A DNA stretch of 64,000 nt from Polychytrium aggregatum. Taxonomy: Eukaryota > Chytridiomycota > Chytridiomycetes > Polychytriales. The translations under genes were made by a program, and so were the position numbers. The number at the start of each line of letters is the position of its first letter. Positions within the stretch are counted from its first letter, which is position 1. Shown piece after piece: positions 24,301 through 36,898 of this stretch. A model generated the notes under the pieces. The model ran no database searches. It had not been told where the DNA came from and was given only the letters and a program-made list of their open reading frames with translations. Location of the stretch: assembly GCF_025602895.1 (NCBI RefSeq), contig NW_026516267.1, positions 186,001 to 250,000 on the forward strand. The letters run 5' to 3'.

Positions 24301-24354
24301 ATCCGTCGCCCACTCGGAGTGCGTGATGTAGAGTTTGTCTGTGTGCTTGCCCAT
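21353..24354 (-). CDS. PPIL2: U-box / cyclophilin ubiquitin ligase PPIL2 (Cyp60)
   Basis: A 532-residue orthologue of PPIL2, a nuclear, spliceosome-associated protein joining an N-terminal U-box to a cyclophilin domain. Exons (minus): 24296-24354, 24019-24141, 23418-23703, 22759-23245, 22405-22603, 22152-22278, 21797-21904 and 21353-21562 (1599 nt). The U-box region shows [34 protein letters not shown] and [20 protein letters not shown]. The cyclophilin domain shows [40 protein letters not shown] and [14 protein letters not shown]. The family's C-terminal [12 protein letters not shown] is present. The W of the classic cyclosporin site is not evident, as in other PPIL2 proteins. Intron 4 starts with GC (AG|GCAAGT), a GC-AG intron; intron 4 also holds three cgcatcgacc units. 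It is divergent from the complex I gene. Confidence 0.95.
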
Positions 24355-25653
24355 GCTGCTGTCGGGGGAGGTCCGTGGGGTCTGGGTATGCGGCTGGATA
24401 TGTCAGATACGAGATGCGGTGTGCGTGCTGCTGACGCCCCTCTGCCAGATATCACTGTTGGGTCTCGTCTGCGGATCGTTGCGGATCGTTGCAGATCGTT
24501 GTGGATGGTGTCTGATCGTCGCTGGTTGCTGTGTGGACGGCAGACAAACCGGGCTGGCTCGCGCTCTCCAACCGGGACGGCTCGTCGCGGCTGGATCCGG
24601 ACCGATCCGGTGCACTCGAGCCGCCGCATATTAAAAGTTCATTTGTGCTTCATTTCCTCCAAGCGAGGGCCGAGAGGGCGAGAGCGCCAGCGAGGCGTCC
24701 CGAGCGAGGCCGTCCAGCGAGAACCAAACCCGCCGACAGCACGCTCCGTGGCCTTTGCGTTTTCTTTCTTTGGCTCCCTCCCTATCGGATTGCGTCTGAA
24801 GCGAGTCGGTTTCTCGTCAGGTAAGATGCGCCGCCATCGCCGCCATCGCAAACACCGCAAGCATCACCGCCAACGGTGTCCGCACGAGCGTCGTCCGCTG
24901 TCGTGCTGGAACCAGAGTCGGCGTGGATGTCTCGACCGCGGGCTCCTCAAGATACACCCACACCTGTCCCAGCCGCGTGCAGGCGAAGCATTCCAATTCG
25001 GCTTCTCCCAGAGGCAGCAATCGGCATGCCGCCGCAGAGGAGACATAGCTGGATCGGGCGATATGGGGCAGAACGAATGCGTCGTCTCTGGATATCGCGG
25101 CTCGCTGTCGCGCGGTCGTCAGCAGCATGATCTATGGCAAGCTGTCGACTCTGCTCGCATCTGCAGCCGCGCCGACGTCATTGGAAACAGACGGATCGAT
25201 CGACTCCTTGGAGGGAAACACCGAGGCCCTGCATGGATCACCCGGAACGTGCATGGTTCATCCGGAGCTCATGGCCGGCGGCCGTTCGCCCTGGAATTCG
25301 CGTGCCCATCGACGTCCCATGATGTCCACTTGTTGCTGATCAGTCTGTCATGCCTCTCTCTTGTATCCGCCCCAAACTCCCGACTGACTCGATGGATACA
25401 TGCCTGCCGCCCGGCTACTCTCTCTCCCTCTCCGACCACGGTCAACGACCCTTCGTCACCTTCGACATCAACACCCTCTCCAATTTCATCGACTCTGCTA
25501 TACGATTGCCGTCTTCGATCATGGGCCCTCGATCCTGATCGACTACATCGCATCTGACTAAATCGGATTGGACCCCGATGCCGATACTTGCCCCACGACC
25601 GTCTGTGCGCTATCTTTTGCCGTGGCCATGTCGATGCTGGGCCCGCAGACAAG
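24355..25653. promoter_or_regulatory. Divergent region between PPIL2 and the complex I 49 kDa gene
   Basis: 1.3 kb. The plus strand has a chance frame open for over 1.3 kb and the minus strand a 103-codon frame with a hydrophobic tail (about 24817-25128); neither looks like a known protein. A TATTAAAAG element lies near 24630. I call no gene here. Confidence 0.4.
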
Positions 25654-27656
25654 ATGTTTGCCCGTCAAACTTTGCGCTCGGCTCTGCGAGCAAGCACCAT
25701 CCCTTCGGTGAAGGGTCGCTCCGTTTCCTCTTTGGTGCCCTCGACCGCCCATACCGCCAAGAATGTCATTTCCTCGTTCGAGAACCTGCAGTCCAAGAGA
25801 AACGTACGTTGAGCTATGAATCCATCTCGCCGTCGCACCACTATGAAACTCGCAAAGCATTCCTCCCATTAGCGAACCTGGCGTCATCATTGGGAGCGAC
25901 AGACTGGCAACACAGCCGCTTCGCCTTGTCTGCGACTCGCCTCACTCAGTGCCATCTAACGCTGCTTGCATGCATTTTGCCCCCATCAGGCCTCGCAGCC
26001 CACTCTTCAGATGAACCCCGATACCTACACCACCACGACTCGATGGTTCGTTCCCCCAAAAGTCCGTCAGAACGCCAAGGTCTTGGGTACGATAGGCCGC
26101 CGACCAGCTTCCTGGCTCTGGAGAGTGGCGATTGAGGCGTGGCGTCAGACATCGCCGCATGCATCGAGGCTGTGTTGCGCAGCTTCGCCAAGTGCGCCAA
26201 CCTCTCGCGTCGGTGTGATGATGTCTAACTGTTCTGTCTATGGCGGCGATGCCCTCAACAGAGGTCCCTTACTACGAGGGCGAGGAGCCCGCTCTCGAGA
26301 GCTTCACCCTCAACTTTGGTCCGCAGCATCCCGCTGCCCACGGTGTGCTCCGTCTCATTCTGGAGCTGAAGGGTGAGGTCATTGTGCGCGCCGACCCCCA
26401 CGTCGGCCTGCTGCACCGTGGCACGGAGAAGCTGATCGAGTACAAGACCTACCTCCAAGCCCTCCCCTACTTTGATCGTCTCGACTACGTCTCGATGATG
26501 TGCAACGAGCAGGCCTACTCGCTGGCTGTCGAGAAGCTCCTCAACATCGACATCCCCATCCGCGCCAAGTACATCCGTGTCCTCTTTGGCGAAATCACCC
26601 GTATCCTCAACCACATTATGGCCACCACCACCCACGCTCTCGATGTCGGTGCCCTGACCCCCTTCCTGTGGCTCTTTGAGGAGCGTGAGAAGCTCATGGA
26701 GTTCTACGAACGTGTCTCGGGTGCCCGCATGCACGCCGCTTACGTCCGCCCTGGCGGTGTCTCTCTGGATCTGCCTATCGGCCTCCTGGACGACATTTAC
26801 CAGTGGGCCCTGCAGTACGGTGGCCGCATCGACGAGCTGGAAGAGTCGCTCTCCAACAACCGTATTTGGAAGGGAAGATTGATCGGCATCGGCAAGGTCA
26901 CTGCCCAGCAGGCCCTGGACTACTCGTTCTCGGGTGTCATGCTGCGAGGCTCCGGTGTCGCCTGGGATCTCCGCAAGGAGCAGCCCTACGACGGATACGA
27001 GAACTTTGAGTTCGACATCCCCGTCGGCACCAACGGCGACTGCTACGACCGTTTCCTGTGCCGTGTCGAGGAAATGCGACAGTCGCTCCGCATCATCAGC
27101 CAGTGCATCAACAACATGCCTGGCGGCCCCGTCCGCGTCGACGACGCCAAGATCGCTCCTCCCTTCCGCGCCGACATGAAGACCTCGATGGAATCGCTGA
27201 TCCACCACTTCAAGCTGTACTCTGAGGGCTACTCTGTTCCTCCCGGCGAGGTACGTACTGTCCGCGCAGAGGTGTTGGCGGTCCTGTGTCGCCGCTCTGG
27301 GCTCGCGAGCCGTCGGTCCAGCAGTCCGCAAAGCATTCCCGACTAACTGTGTACGAAACGCCACTTTGGCTGGTCTGCGCCTCCTCTTGCAAACATTCTC
27401 GGTCGTCAATCGGCTTCTGTCCTGGGGGACACTTGGTTCGCATCCAAAGACCTACACTGCCATCGAGGCCCCCAAGGGCGAGTTTGGCGTCTACATCGTC
27501 TCGGACGGCTCCAGCCGCCCGTACAGATGCAAAATCCGCGCTCCCGGATTCCCCCACTTGGCTGGTGTTGACTTTATGGGCAAGGGCCACTTCATTGCCG
27601 ATGCCGTAACAATCATTGGTACCTGCGATGTTGTCTTTGGTGAAATCGATCGCTAG
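25654..27656 (+). CDS. NDUFS2: NADH:ubiquinone oxidoreductase 49 kDa subunit (NDUFS2/NUO-49), mitochondrial
   Basis: A 480-residue core subunit of respiratory complex I; with the PSST subunit it forms the quinone-binding site in the matrix arm. Exons are 25654-25803, 25990-26086, 26262-27250 and 27450-27656 (1443 nt). The N-terminus ([15 protein letters not shown]) is Arg/Ser-rich and lacks acidic residues, as expected of a mitochondrial presequence. Conserved blocks include [80 protein letters not shown], and the C-terminal [13 protein letters not shown]. The His/Tyr quinone-site region (HPAAHG) is intact. Codon use is strongly C-ending, as expected for a highly expressed gene. A pyrimidine-rich 3' flank follows. 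Confidence 0.97.
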
Positions 27657-28740
27657 ATCGCTTTGCTCTCCCCCCTCCTCTCCGCATTCGCCCTCTCGCC
27701 CCTCTCATTTCCCCCCACGCTTCCCCCCCTCCTCTTCTCCCCTCCCTTCTCTCAACCGCTCCCCATCCCCCACCATTACCTATCTAAACTTGAGTCCTCC
27801 AACCTATTATCGCCATTCTTTACTCTTTATTTTTATTTTTCCTCACCTGAGGGACAGTGGTCTGCGTGTGGGTGGCGGGTGGCGAGAAAATACACTTGAT
27901 TCAGAAATCACTCCCATGCCTCGGATACCCAAGGAAAGGGCTCACATCATTGGCTTGATTGTGCATGGCCATTTGGAATGCTGTGGACTGAGCTGACGCA
28001 CAGGCAGTCTGAGCTCCTCAAGATTGCACCGCTGATTCCCCCCCCCAGCAGCAGCAATTAATCGACCCACATCATGTCAAAGTTGCGATGGCACCAGGCA
28101 CGCAATAATGGGGGACAGCAAAGTCGGGATACGGGGCAGCAAAGGCACTTGTTTGGATGCGACAATCGTGGAGGTGACGGTGTACTGACACTTGACTCGA
28201 CAAGACAGCGGCGGCTCTGTTTGAAACAGCAGGGATATAGAATGGAGGGGTGGGAGATGAAGACATTCGAGGATGGGGGGGGGAAGGTGAAAGAGCAACG
28301 GGGTCTGGCTGTGCTCTTCTCACCCGCATCGCCAGAAGCTTGATGACACCAATGGCCTCTGCTCCTGCGTCAAGGGAAGCTGGAATTGCAGCGGACTTGG
28401 GGGGCACAAATGCCGATGACAACGTCGATGGCAATGTGTAAACGTGGATGTGGTCATGGATGTGGTTTCATAGGTCTGACAGGGAGGAGAGCAGGGACGG
28501 TCTCCGTCGTTCAAACTCGATGATCGATCTGGACAGGCCAAGGCGGCGGAATCGTCAGTATCTCGGCCCATGGATATGAGCCTGGCGTGGAGCCAGCCAG
28601 ATTCCCGCGCCATCTTCATCACGTTCATGTCTTCTCTCATGAAGTGGGCTGTCGAACACTGCACCACAGTCCAGATTATGCGACAACTCACCCCGGCTCT
28701 GACTGTTGCGCTGTCGGTTGATGTGCGGTGTTTGTCATGT
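27657..28740. other. Convergent intergenic region
   Basis: About 1.1 kb between the 3' ends of the complex I gene and the WD-repeat gene, starting with a very C/T-rich stretch. The end of the WD gene may extend into its right part. No separate gene seen. Confidence 0.4.
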
Positions 28741-28749
28741 AAAAAACGT

Positions 28750-31700
28750 CCCAGGGATGGACCACGGTCGTGTCGTTGTTGGGGGGGGGGCACCAAGCAG
28801 AGAGAGATGAGCATGAGGGGTACTTGTCCATGCCGCACCTCCAAAGGGAATCAAAGGCCGCTCTGTTGCTTTGCCGACATTCAGGATAAAGGCCCGATAC
28901 CCGAGCCAGACGGAACGCATACGTACCAGCGACGCCAATGAAGAGCCCCTCAGCATCGCCAGGCGTGAAACACACGCCTCCGATTTCGCCGAAAAAGTCA
29001 ATGACCTGCGACCGGTAGTCCGACTCGGCACAGTGCGAGCGCAGATCGAACAGATGCACAAAGTCGGCCGACTCTGCCATCGCCAGAAACTGGCCGTCAT
29101 CGCTGAACCGCAGCGAGCGCACGGCGCCCAGATTGGCGCTAAACGTCGCAAGGGTACTCTGGAGATTGCGGGTGTCGTAGAGGCGTGCTGTGCAGTCTTC
29201 ACACGTTGACACGCAGGATGGATGGATGGATGGATGGCGTTGACCCGGTCAGCGGAGTTAGCTCTGGGCCGCCGAAGCACGTCGTGCAACTCATCAGAGT
29301 AGGATGAACGGCATTCGCCCAGGTTCGAGAATGTAGATTGAGCAGACAGCGCAGCGAAGCCGTGTGATGAAGTGGCAATGGTATTGGGCGCTCAAGGCGC
29401 ACTTAGATCCACATTAACACCACACTGTCAGCCATACCTTGATTTCCGGTGACCACAAAGCGGCCACATGGCGACCAGGCACACGCAAACGAGTAGTCGA
29501 TGTGGCCAGTCAGGGTTTCCAGGGCTACAGGAAAGAACCATGGGAATCACTTCAGCATTTCCAGCGACGGTGGAGACGTGCTTACTGGGCATGCAGTTTG
29601 CTTTGGAAAGCTTGGATGAATCGCTTGCCGCCAACTGCTTCCCGTTACTCGTCCAGAGTCAGTACTCTCTAAGAGATGCAAGATCACTCTCCACCGATCT
29701 TGACTGTCGTGCTTACTTTGTCCGGTCTGCGAGTCAACAATGAGCGAGTCTTTCACGTCACCGACAACACAGAGCCGTTTCTGATCCGGACTGCGTGCGC
29801 TGCACTGTATCCGACGTACTTGTCCAAGTTAGAGATCGCATATTATTTCTGGAAGCATCGTGGACGACCGGGCGTGATAGTGTGGCCTCATAGACGATCG
29901 TCGTGAACTCTGACACGGCTCTTTGTCCGAGCAACGCAACCGGATTCGCGACAGCACGATGCCACGATGCCACGATGCCACGATGCCACGATGCCACGAT
30001 GCCACGATGCCACGATGCCACGCTGATGCAATGCACTTACATTGAGCGCCCAATCGAACCGAAATGCCTGGACAATCTCCCCACGATCCAAGTTCATGAC
30101 ACGCCCAAACTCGTCGTTGCTGGAGATGATGGCCTCGTGGACTGAAGAATCGACGATCGAAGCACACGATGCCAGCGAGTCGCTCGGGTCAGTGCGGTCT
30201 GCATCTCTGGTCCGATTGCCCTCCGAGGAACAAGTCGACTCAATCAGCGTTACCTCCACTCCGGCTCTCGACGATATCAATGTGGTTTGTGATGCCATTG
30301 GACCGATTCGGCGAGACAGCTCCTGATTTCTCCGCGGAGCCTTCGTTGAGACTCCGAAGGACAAACTCTCCTTGGTATCCTGCCACATGACATCGGACGG
30401 GGTACACAATGTCAGTCGAATGTTCCCGAAGCTCGTCTACAGCGACATCGGCAGTTGTTTTTGGGGGAGGGGAGGGGAGCGCTTAGGGTTTACGCTCTCA
30501 GTGTTGTGGTGCGCATGCAACGACAGCCGAACCTCCAGCAATTAAGTAGTTCATCTTGGCGCACATGGTGCTGATTCGGATGTGGCTGTGTACTTTCAGA
30601 ACTGATCGCGCTCGCTTCGAGAGTGGGCACCAATGCCGCACGCTTGAGTTGTCTGGAGATCCAATCGGTCACGCAATCGACCGGAAACAGCCACGCCGGA
30701 GATAATGGTAGCATCAGTCGACAGCATTCCAACAGTGACTCTCGGGCCATGTCACCGATCCAACCAGCGCCGGATTGTGAGCAGCAGGACATTCATGGAT
30801 TGAAAAAAAGCGGTACGGCCGGTTGCGAGAGCACTCTTCTTGCTCAGCGATCCGAAGGGGAGCCATCTGCACCACCGCTGCAATCGAGGAAATTGCGTAC
30901 GGATGTAGTAGACGTCGTTTTTGCTTGTGGCCCAAATCAGATTCCGCAGCTGAAAGTGGACGATCGTGCAGACTTGGCTGAGCCGAGTGTATCGAAACTT
31001 GTAGAACTGTCCATCGGTTCGGACCCGTGCAATCTCCTGCCCCATGCCATGAAGCGATTGATAAAGCATGTGAGTTGTGATATGCTGCATCGGACATGTC
31101 CCCAACGCAGCAGTCGCCACCTTCACGAGGCAGAATCGTCGGCTTTCTAGACTCGGGAATGAGTGGAATCCGCATCGGTGTCGATGCAAGCTCGTTCGGC
31201 GCCCACCTCCTCGACTCTGTCGTATGGAATATCGAGATTCTTGTAGTTCCTGTACTCCACGATACGCTGATCGCGGTAGTAGGTCCGCGACCGCTGGATC
31301 TCGGACCATTTGAGGCCCTGGATGTCTGCGAGACGGACTCGGGTCAGCATTGGCGCAGGAGGCCTTGGGGGCCGGCTGTGAGGCAGCGGTCGGCGCCAAA
31401 TCGAGAAAAGCGATTGTGGCTTTGGATCGCGGCTGTGGCAACGACGCTCGATGGACAATGCAGCGAGTGCATGGCCATGGCCATGGCCCTGTGCATTCAC
31501 CCCGCGCACTGCCGTTGGGACTTGGGCTTGTGATCACGGATGTCTGATATTGAACCACCGGTCATGAAGCGGCTGGCTTGGGGGTCAGAGGCGACAGAGC
31601 AAGTAATTACCGTGACCCTGTGCAATGTCCTCGGGAGTGACCTCCTCCGGCCGCAAGTCGTCGGTCACGAAATTATCGGCGCTGTCGGCATCATCTCGGC

Positions 31701-31780
31701 CCGGAGATGCCGGGTCTGTATCTGTGCATGGTGGGATGGCAAAGTTGCAGATATCAGAGTCGAATCTGAGGTACCAAGGG
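28750..31780 (-). CDS. WD-repeat protein of the fungal SPAC2A9.03-like family
   Basis: A heavily split WD40 protein of the uncharacterised fungal/plant group typified by fission yeast SPAC2A9.03. Pieces in order on the minus strand: acidic N-terminal part with DDLRPEEVTPEDIAQGH; DIQGLKWSEIQRSRTYYRDQ (about 31345 down); CTIVHFQLRNLIWATSKNDV (about 30950); CHVAGYQGEFVLRSLNEGS (about 30390); IISSNDEFGRVMNLDRGEIV (about 30110); PDQKRLCVVGDVKDSLIVDS (about 29770); LTGHIDYSFACAWSPCGRFV and TGNQ (about 29500); CTARLYDTRNLQSTLATFSA (about 29190); MAESADFVHLFDLRSH and IDFFGEIGGVCFTPGDAEGL (about 29090-28940). Start, end and the last exon are uncertain; I give approximate limits. Molecular function is unknown. 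One intron holds an 8-bp tandem array. It is divergent from BuGZ. Confidence 0.72.
29945..30024. repeat. CACGATGC 8-bp tandem array, ~9 units
   Basis: Near-perfect octamer repeat lying in an intron of the WD-repeat gene, about 10 bases downstream of a gtaagt donor on the minus strand. Confidence 0.9.
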
Positions 31781-32415
31781 CTTGGAAATGCAGGCAGGGA
31801 GCACCGGCAGTGGAGTTGTGTTCTTCGATGCAGCAGGCACAGAATGTCGAATCGCTCCTCGGCGGACAAGTCTCGGTGGACCAGCACCCCAAAGCGATGC
31901 GCCGCACAGCTCGACTCAACCACGCAGACGCTGCAGACATACAGCTGTTCTCGGGCGGAACCATGGCGCTCTGGAGATGGGAACGACGAGGGCAGATTGG
32001 CTGGTCGGGTGGATCGGGATGTGGATGGCGATACCGATGGCGATCCGGCCAAGGGCGATGTGTGTGTGTGGCTGTGTGTTGGTTGTCCACGTGACGAAGG
32101 CTGTTCTCGGTGTGCTCTCGGTGTGCTCTCGGCGTGCTCTCGGCGTGCTCTCGGTGCGTGCACACGTGCGCAGCGCCTGTGCCACCGCGCCAGCCAAGCC
32201 ACAGCATCTGTGTGCTGCTGGTGCCACGGATCACGTCACGCGATCTCGATCTCGCTCCGCTCTCGCCCCGCTCTCGTCTCGCCGCCGCCTCGCCTCGCTC
32301 TCGGCTCGCCCTGTTTTGTCCGTCGGCTCGCATCATCTCCGTCCTGATCTGCTCTTCGCGGTCTCGTGCAGTCGCTTCCGTCTTCATCCGTCTCGGCCGT
32401 GCCATCGACAACGCT
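31780..32415. promoter_or_regulatory. Divergent region between the WD-repeat gene and BuGZ
   Basis: About 630 bp. Contains four to five copies of a gtgtgctctcg unit at about 32100-32157 and further CTCTCG-rich DNA up to about 32320. The true first exon of the WD gene may lie inside this stretch. Confidence 0.4.
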
Positions 32416-34742
32416 ATGGGCAAGGTAGGATGTCGCTTCTATCTATTCTTTGTTGGATCGACAGCCAGCACACACTGTTTGCGTCCTGCATGGGGAGTCT
32501 GCAAAGCGCTTGATCGATCAAAGCCGCCTGCGCGATCAATGGATCGGTCTATATCCCGCGCCGAGAACATTCAAGGCGTAATTGTCGCCAACCCGGCTGC
32601 TTTCGGTCAGTGTGCTGCTACATTTACCGGCATCGGCGGGAACCGAATCGTCCGCATGACCAAGGTGTTTGTGGACTGGATCGCCTTGGAAACACCCGGC
32701 CGAGTCTCAGGCATCATGGCCAGCTCGTTGTCGCCTTTGGAACCAAGTCACGGCGGCGAGGATTGGCTCAGCGATCTATCGACGCAAGTGCGATGCAATG
32801 GCTGTGGCGCGTGGCTACCGTTGCCATCCAATGAAGCGGCATGTCCATCGTCGCGATCTCGTATGTTCGTGGATGTGTCGAACAAGAGCGTGCCAAAGCC
32901 TGAGCGTATTCCATAGCCGCTGCTGCGAATTGGCCCATATCCGACTCCCAAATCGAGGCCCTATGACTGCACAAGAATGGGCACCCCATCGGAACAGCGC
33001 TAAGCATATCCAGCAGTTGCCACGCACTAACCCGTGGTTCCTCCCCTCGTGTCCGCTCACAGAAAAAGAAGAGAGAGCTGAAGCCGTGGTGCTGGTACTG
33101 CGATCGCGAGTTTGAGGACGAAAAGGTCCTGATCAACCACCAGAAGGCCAAGCACTTCAAGTGCTCGCACTGCAACAAAAAGCTCAACACGGCCGGCGGC
33201 ATGCTGGTCCACATCAACCAGGTCCACAAGGAAACCATCAAGAGGTGCGATACCGAGGCTCTTTCAGTCGTACGCCGCTGTGTCGATCTGTCTGGTTTCC
33301 GAGGTCTTGGCTGGACTTGGTTGGGCTTGACTGAGCCTGGCCGGAAGCTGTCTGCTTCCTGGAACGATCACGCGCAGTTCCAGCAGTTGCAAGCTGCCGC
33401 ATCCGCTGATCTCATCTAGACTGACCCTGGGCCCCGTCCACGATCTCGTTTCGCAGAGTTCCCAATGCCCTCCCGGGCCGCGACTCGATCGATATTGAGA
33501 TTTTCGGTATGGAGGGCGTCCCCGAAGAAGACCTCCAAGCCCATATTGCCCAGATCGAGGGCACTGGCAGCAAGAAGCAAAAGACTGAGGCTGAGATTCT
33601 TGCCGAGACGCACCAGGCGGCATATGCCGGCGCATGGAGACCGCCCGTTCAGACAGCGGGGCCGAGCGGCCCTGCAATGCCAGTCCCGGGAATGCCAGGC
33701 ATGCCAGGCGCACCACCCCCTGGCGCCCCGATCGGTCCTGTTGCTCCTCCAAGGCCGGTGGGCCCGTACGGCGCTGCTGCTCCCATCGCACCTCCGAACG
33801 CTCCCGCATATCCCTCGATGCCCTATCAAGCGCCTGCCTATCCTGCATATCCCCTGCCGTCCCGTGGGGCGGCTCCGCCTGTCATGCCCATGGGGATGCG
33901 TCCGCCTATGATGCCGATGCAGGGACCGCCTCCCAACCTACCCATGAGTCGCCCGCCGCCCATGATGTCCGGACCGCCGCTGCCACGACCCGGAGGACCT
34001 CCACCCGGTCCTCCGTCAAGATACGGCGGTCCGCCTCCAACCAGCAACTGGCCTGCTCGGCCGCCCATGCCTCAGCAAGGACCTGTCATTGCTTCGGCAA
34101 ACTTCCAAAACAAGGAGCCCCAAATGCCCCGCCCCCCATTCAATGCCGGAGGTCTGCCACCGACCGCGCCGCCTACTTCTGGATTACCTGCTCCGATGGC
34201 ACCTCTGAGCTCCAAATCTGCTCTGGCGCCGACGCATGAGGCGGCTGGTCCTGCCGTGGGCGGCAAATCTCAGGCGATCCACATTGTCTACGAGGCCAGC
34301 ATATCTGTGGTAAGTATTATTCTTGTGCACGTCGCTCGATATCTTCGCCTTGCCCTAGTCGATCCAGCGGCATCGTCGTCTCCGTGGTCCTGGCGCTCTA
34401 TCGGCGGTTTCGCTCCGTCGGCGACGCTCGCCACACCAAGCTCGGTCGACCAACGTGAATTTGCAAGTAGCGGTGTATCCCCATGATCGTTTCGCAGCAA
34501 CAGACTCAGCTTTCGAGCCACCATGCCTGTCCATCGACCCAACACCACCCGGCCCCCTCCCCAACATCAACAGCTCCCACCTGGATCCAGCTGAGCCGTC
34601 TGCGCCCGATGTACTAACTGTCTGCCACCCACTGCGTACCGAATGCATCCTGACACTCATGGCCGTCCCTTGCTCACTATCTCGTTTGCAGGAAGAGCGA
34701 CGCGCCCAGTATCCAAAGTATAAATTTGTCGAGGACGACTGA
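32416..34742 (+). CDS. BuGZ / ZNF207 homologue (Bub3-binding zinc-finger protein)
   Basis: A 364-residue homologue of BuGZ/ZNF207, which binds and stabilises Bub3 for kinetochore-microtubule attachment and also acts in splicing. Exons: 32416-32424 (only MGK), 33063-33244, 33457-34309 and 34692-34742. Two C2H2 fingers open the protein: PWCWYCDREFEDEKVLINHQ with KAKH, then FKCSHCNKKLNTAGGMLVHI with NQVH. The invariant VPNALPGRDSIDIEIFGMEG follows. The middle is a Pro/Gly/Met-rich low-complexity region (PGMPGMPGAPPPGAP), the type of sequence that lets animal BuGZ form condensates. The last exon begins with the EE of the GLEBS Bub3-binding motif (EERRAQYPKYK), joined to SISV by the final intron. 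Confidence 0.93.
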
Positions 34743-36898
34743 AGCCCATAGTGAGTAACTGGGGTTGGCTGCGGGATCTGTGTGTGGAATGTGCTTGGCC
34801 AACCTCCTTGCACAATCACCACATCCACATTTGCAATATACGCTTGCAACTCGGCCGCCAACGCAAGTCGCGGGGCAGGGCGGAGACACCCGCTCTGTTC
34901 CTGGTGAGACGAGCTTGCTCTCGGCTCCATCCCTTTCTCCATGTATGCCACACACATCAGACCGGCGTTCCTCCTTTGCCGTCTCAGCTCCGAATGAGTC
35001 TCTTCCGTCCACCCAGGCACGTCTGTGCTATGAAGCCACGTCATCTCGCAGTGTACCGTCTGTGTATTGTTCGCTACATGCGCTGCTGCCGTTCAAGGAC
35101 CCTGCCCGCCCCCGCCCCGGCGCTCACCCTGAGACGCATTGTGGACATTACCTATCGATGACCAAAGAGCAAACAGGCTGGGTGAGTACAGAATACCAAT
35201 GGATGCACACTCGCACAATCCGAGCCTCAAAGGTGGCGCCAGCAATGTATCAGACTCGAAAAAGTGGTTGTCAACAAGCGATTGCGACAGTGTCGCATAT
35301 TCAGGGGATTGACAGATATAGAGTAAAACATCATTTTGCTGGAGCACCTTCTCCCCCCCCATCGATCATTGCCAGGAACGCATGTATGTGTGCCTACCTG
35401 CATCACAGTCAAGGATCGATGGCGCTGAAAAAAGTGCGCGGCTACAAAGTGGTGGATCCTGGTTGGAATTGTTGCGAGAGCGTGAACATAGCAATGGTCA
35501 GCAGCCATATTCACAGGGACTGGTGGGCACACAGCAGGCCATCCATGCGCCCAGTAATCAGAACTTCTTAGAGGTTTGTGGATTATCCTTGACCACGCCT
35601 TGCGGGCAATCTCACACAAGAATGGATCATCCTTTGAAGCGCCTCGCCACACAGCCGATCGGGAAGGAGACGGCGAGATACATACGGCGAAGAGCATTCG
35701 TGTGGCGAACGAAGCGCCTGGTGGCCCGAGCACCGACGATGGTCCTGGAGATGGGCGATACAGTTCAACGAGAGTGAGTTTGATGCATACTGGCTCGTGC
35801 GGTAGCGCATCCAAGACCACACTGGGAAGAGGAGGGCGGCAGCCGATCTGCCGCTGTCTCAGATTCGCCTTAGCTCTCATCAAATGCTCTTTTGCTCATG
35901 CACAACGAATCGCGCTGCCTCGCCTCGCCCCGGCGGCGCAGAGTACCCTGTCGATGAAGGCGTCGACCACAGCAGAGCCGCAGGACAAGCGCTCCAGACG
36001 CAGGGCGAGTGGCCAGCACGAGGCTGGCTCCGCAGGACGCGGCTGAAAGCGCAACGCAGTCAAAGAGCAGTGCAGGTTACAAAATATCACATCCTTGGAC
36101 GGCAAGGCAGTCGGCCGCAGCCGCGGGGGATGTGTATCGGCAGCAGCAGCAGCAGCAGCAGCGGCGGCCAAGAGCGACTCACCAAGGGACACGTCGAGTG
36201 AAGGAGGCCAGTTGGGCGGGGGATGAGCGAATCGGCAATATATACTGCGGGCTGCTGCGCATGATCTCGCGTGCTGTGGCGCAGGGCGCGCCGCATCACC
36301 TGACCGAGAACAGGCCCGCCGCGCCTTCTCGCCCGTGCCCAACCACCCGCAGCGCACGGCCCCTCCAATCGATTCACTCTGCCCGCCCATCCAATCGAAA
36401 CTCGCAAGCGTCGTCTGGCCAGCCAGCAGCCAGCACCAGGTATGTACGAGCCAGAAGGCGAGCCGGGGAGCGTCCAGCAGCGACGCACGGATCGAAGGGT
36501 CGCCAGAGCAGCCCTCGCTGTGGTTGCCGGGCCGACCAACCAGCCGCCTCCCGTGTCCCCGCTGGGCTCGCATTGGCCTCCTGCTGGTCGCCGCGGCCCA
36601 GACACTGTCCCTGGACAGACCCATGCCAGCCGTGCTCCAGGGCCGCTGGTCCCTCTGGTGCATGCCGCGAGCATGCCGGCAAAGCAGGAGCGCCTGCCTG
36701 GAGGAGGGCCGGTGTTGGGCAGCGATTGCTTGGCGGCTCTTGCATGTCTTGAGGGCTGGCGGGGGCCGTTGGCTTTTCGCACCAGACAACAATACCCTTC
36801 CCGAGCGCTGATGCAGCCCATTGCCCATTCCCCTCGCTGAACCCCCGCTTTGGCCACCCGCCGCACAGATCCATCCGCGCTACCAAACCCAGACCAGT
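34743..36898. other. 2.1 kb stretch, no gene resolved
   Basis: Between BuGZ and NF-YB, both on the plus strand. The minus strand from about 35883 to 35100 has open frames with plausible splice sites (for example a gtaggc donor after about 35395 and a gtgagc donor near 35130). It could hold a small multi-exon minus-strand gene, but I could not assemble a protein or match a family. A (CAG)n run lies at about 36142-36164. CCAAT boxes at about 36365, 36391 and 36572 (the last reversed) precede NF-YB. Confidence 0.35.

Noticed and set aside
24196-25557. 453-codon plus-strand frame upstream of the complex I gene
   Set aside because: GC-driven open frame with Arg/Ser-rich composition, no domain, and it overlaps PPIL2 exon 1 in antisense.
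26255-27409. 384-codon minus-strand frame
   Set aside because: Antisense shadow of the highly conserved complex I subunit.
29945-30024. CRISPR-like array
   Set aside because: Units are contiguous 8-mers without spacers and no cas genes exist in the window.
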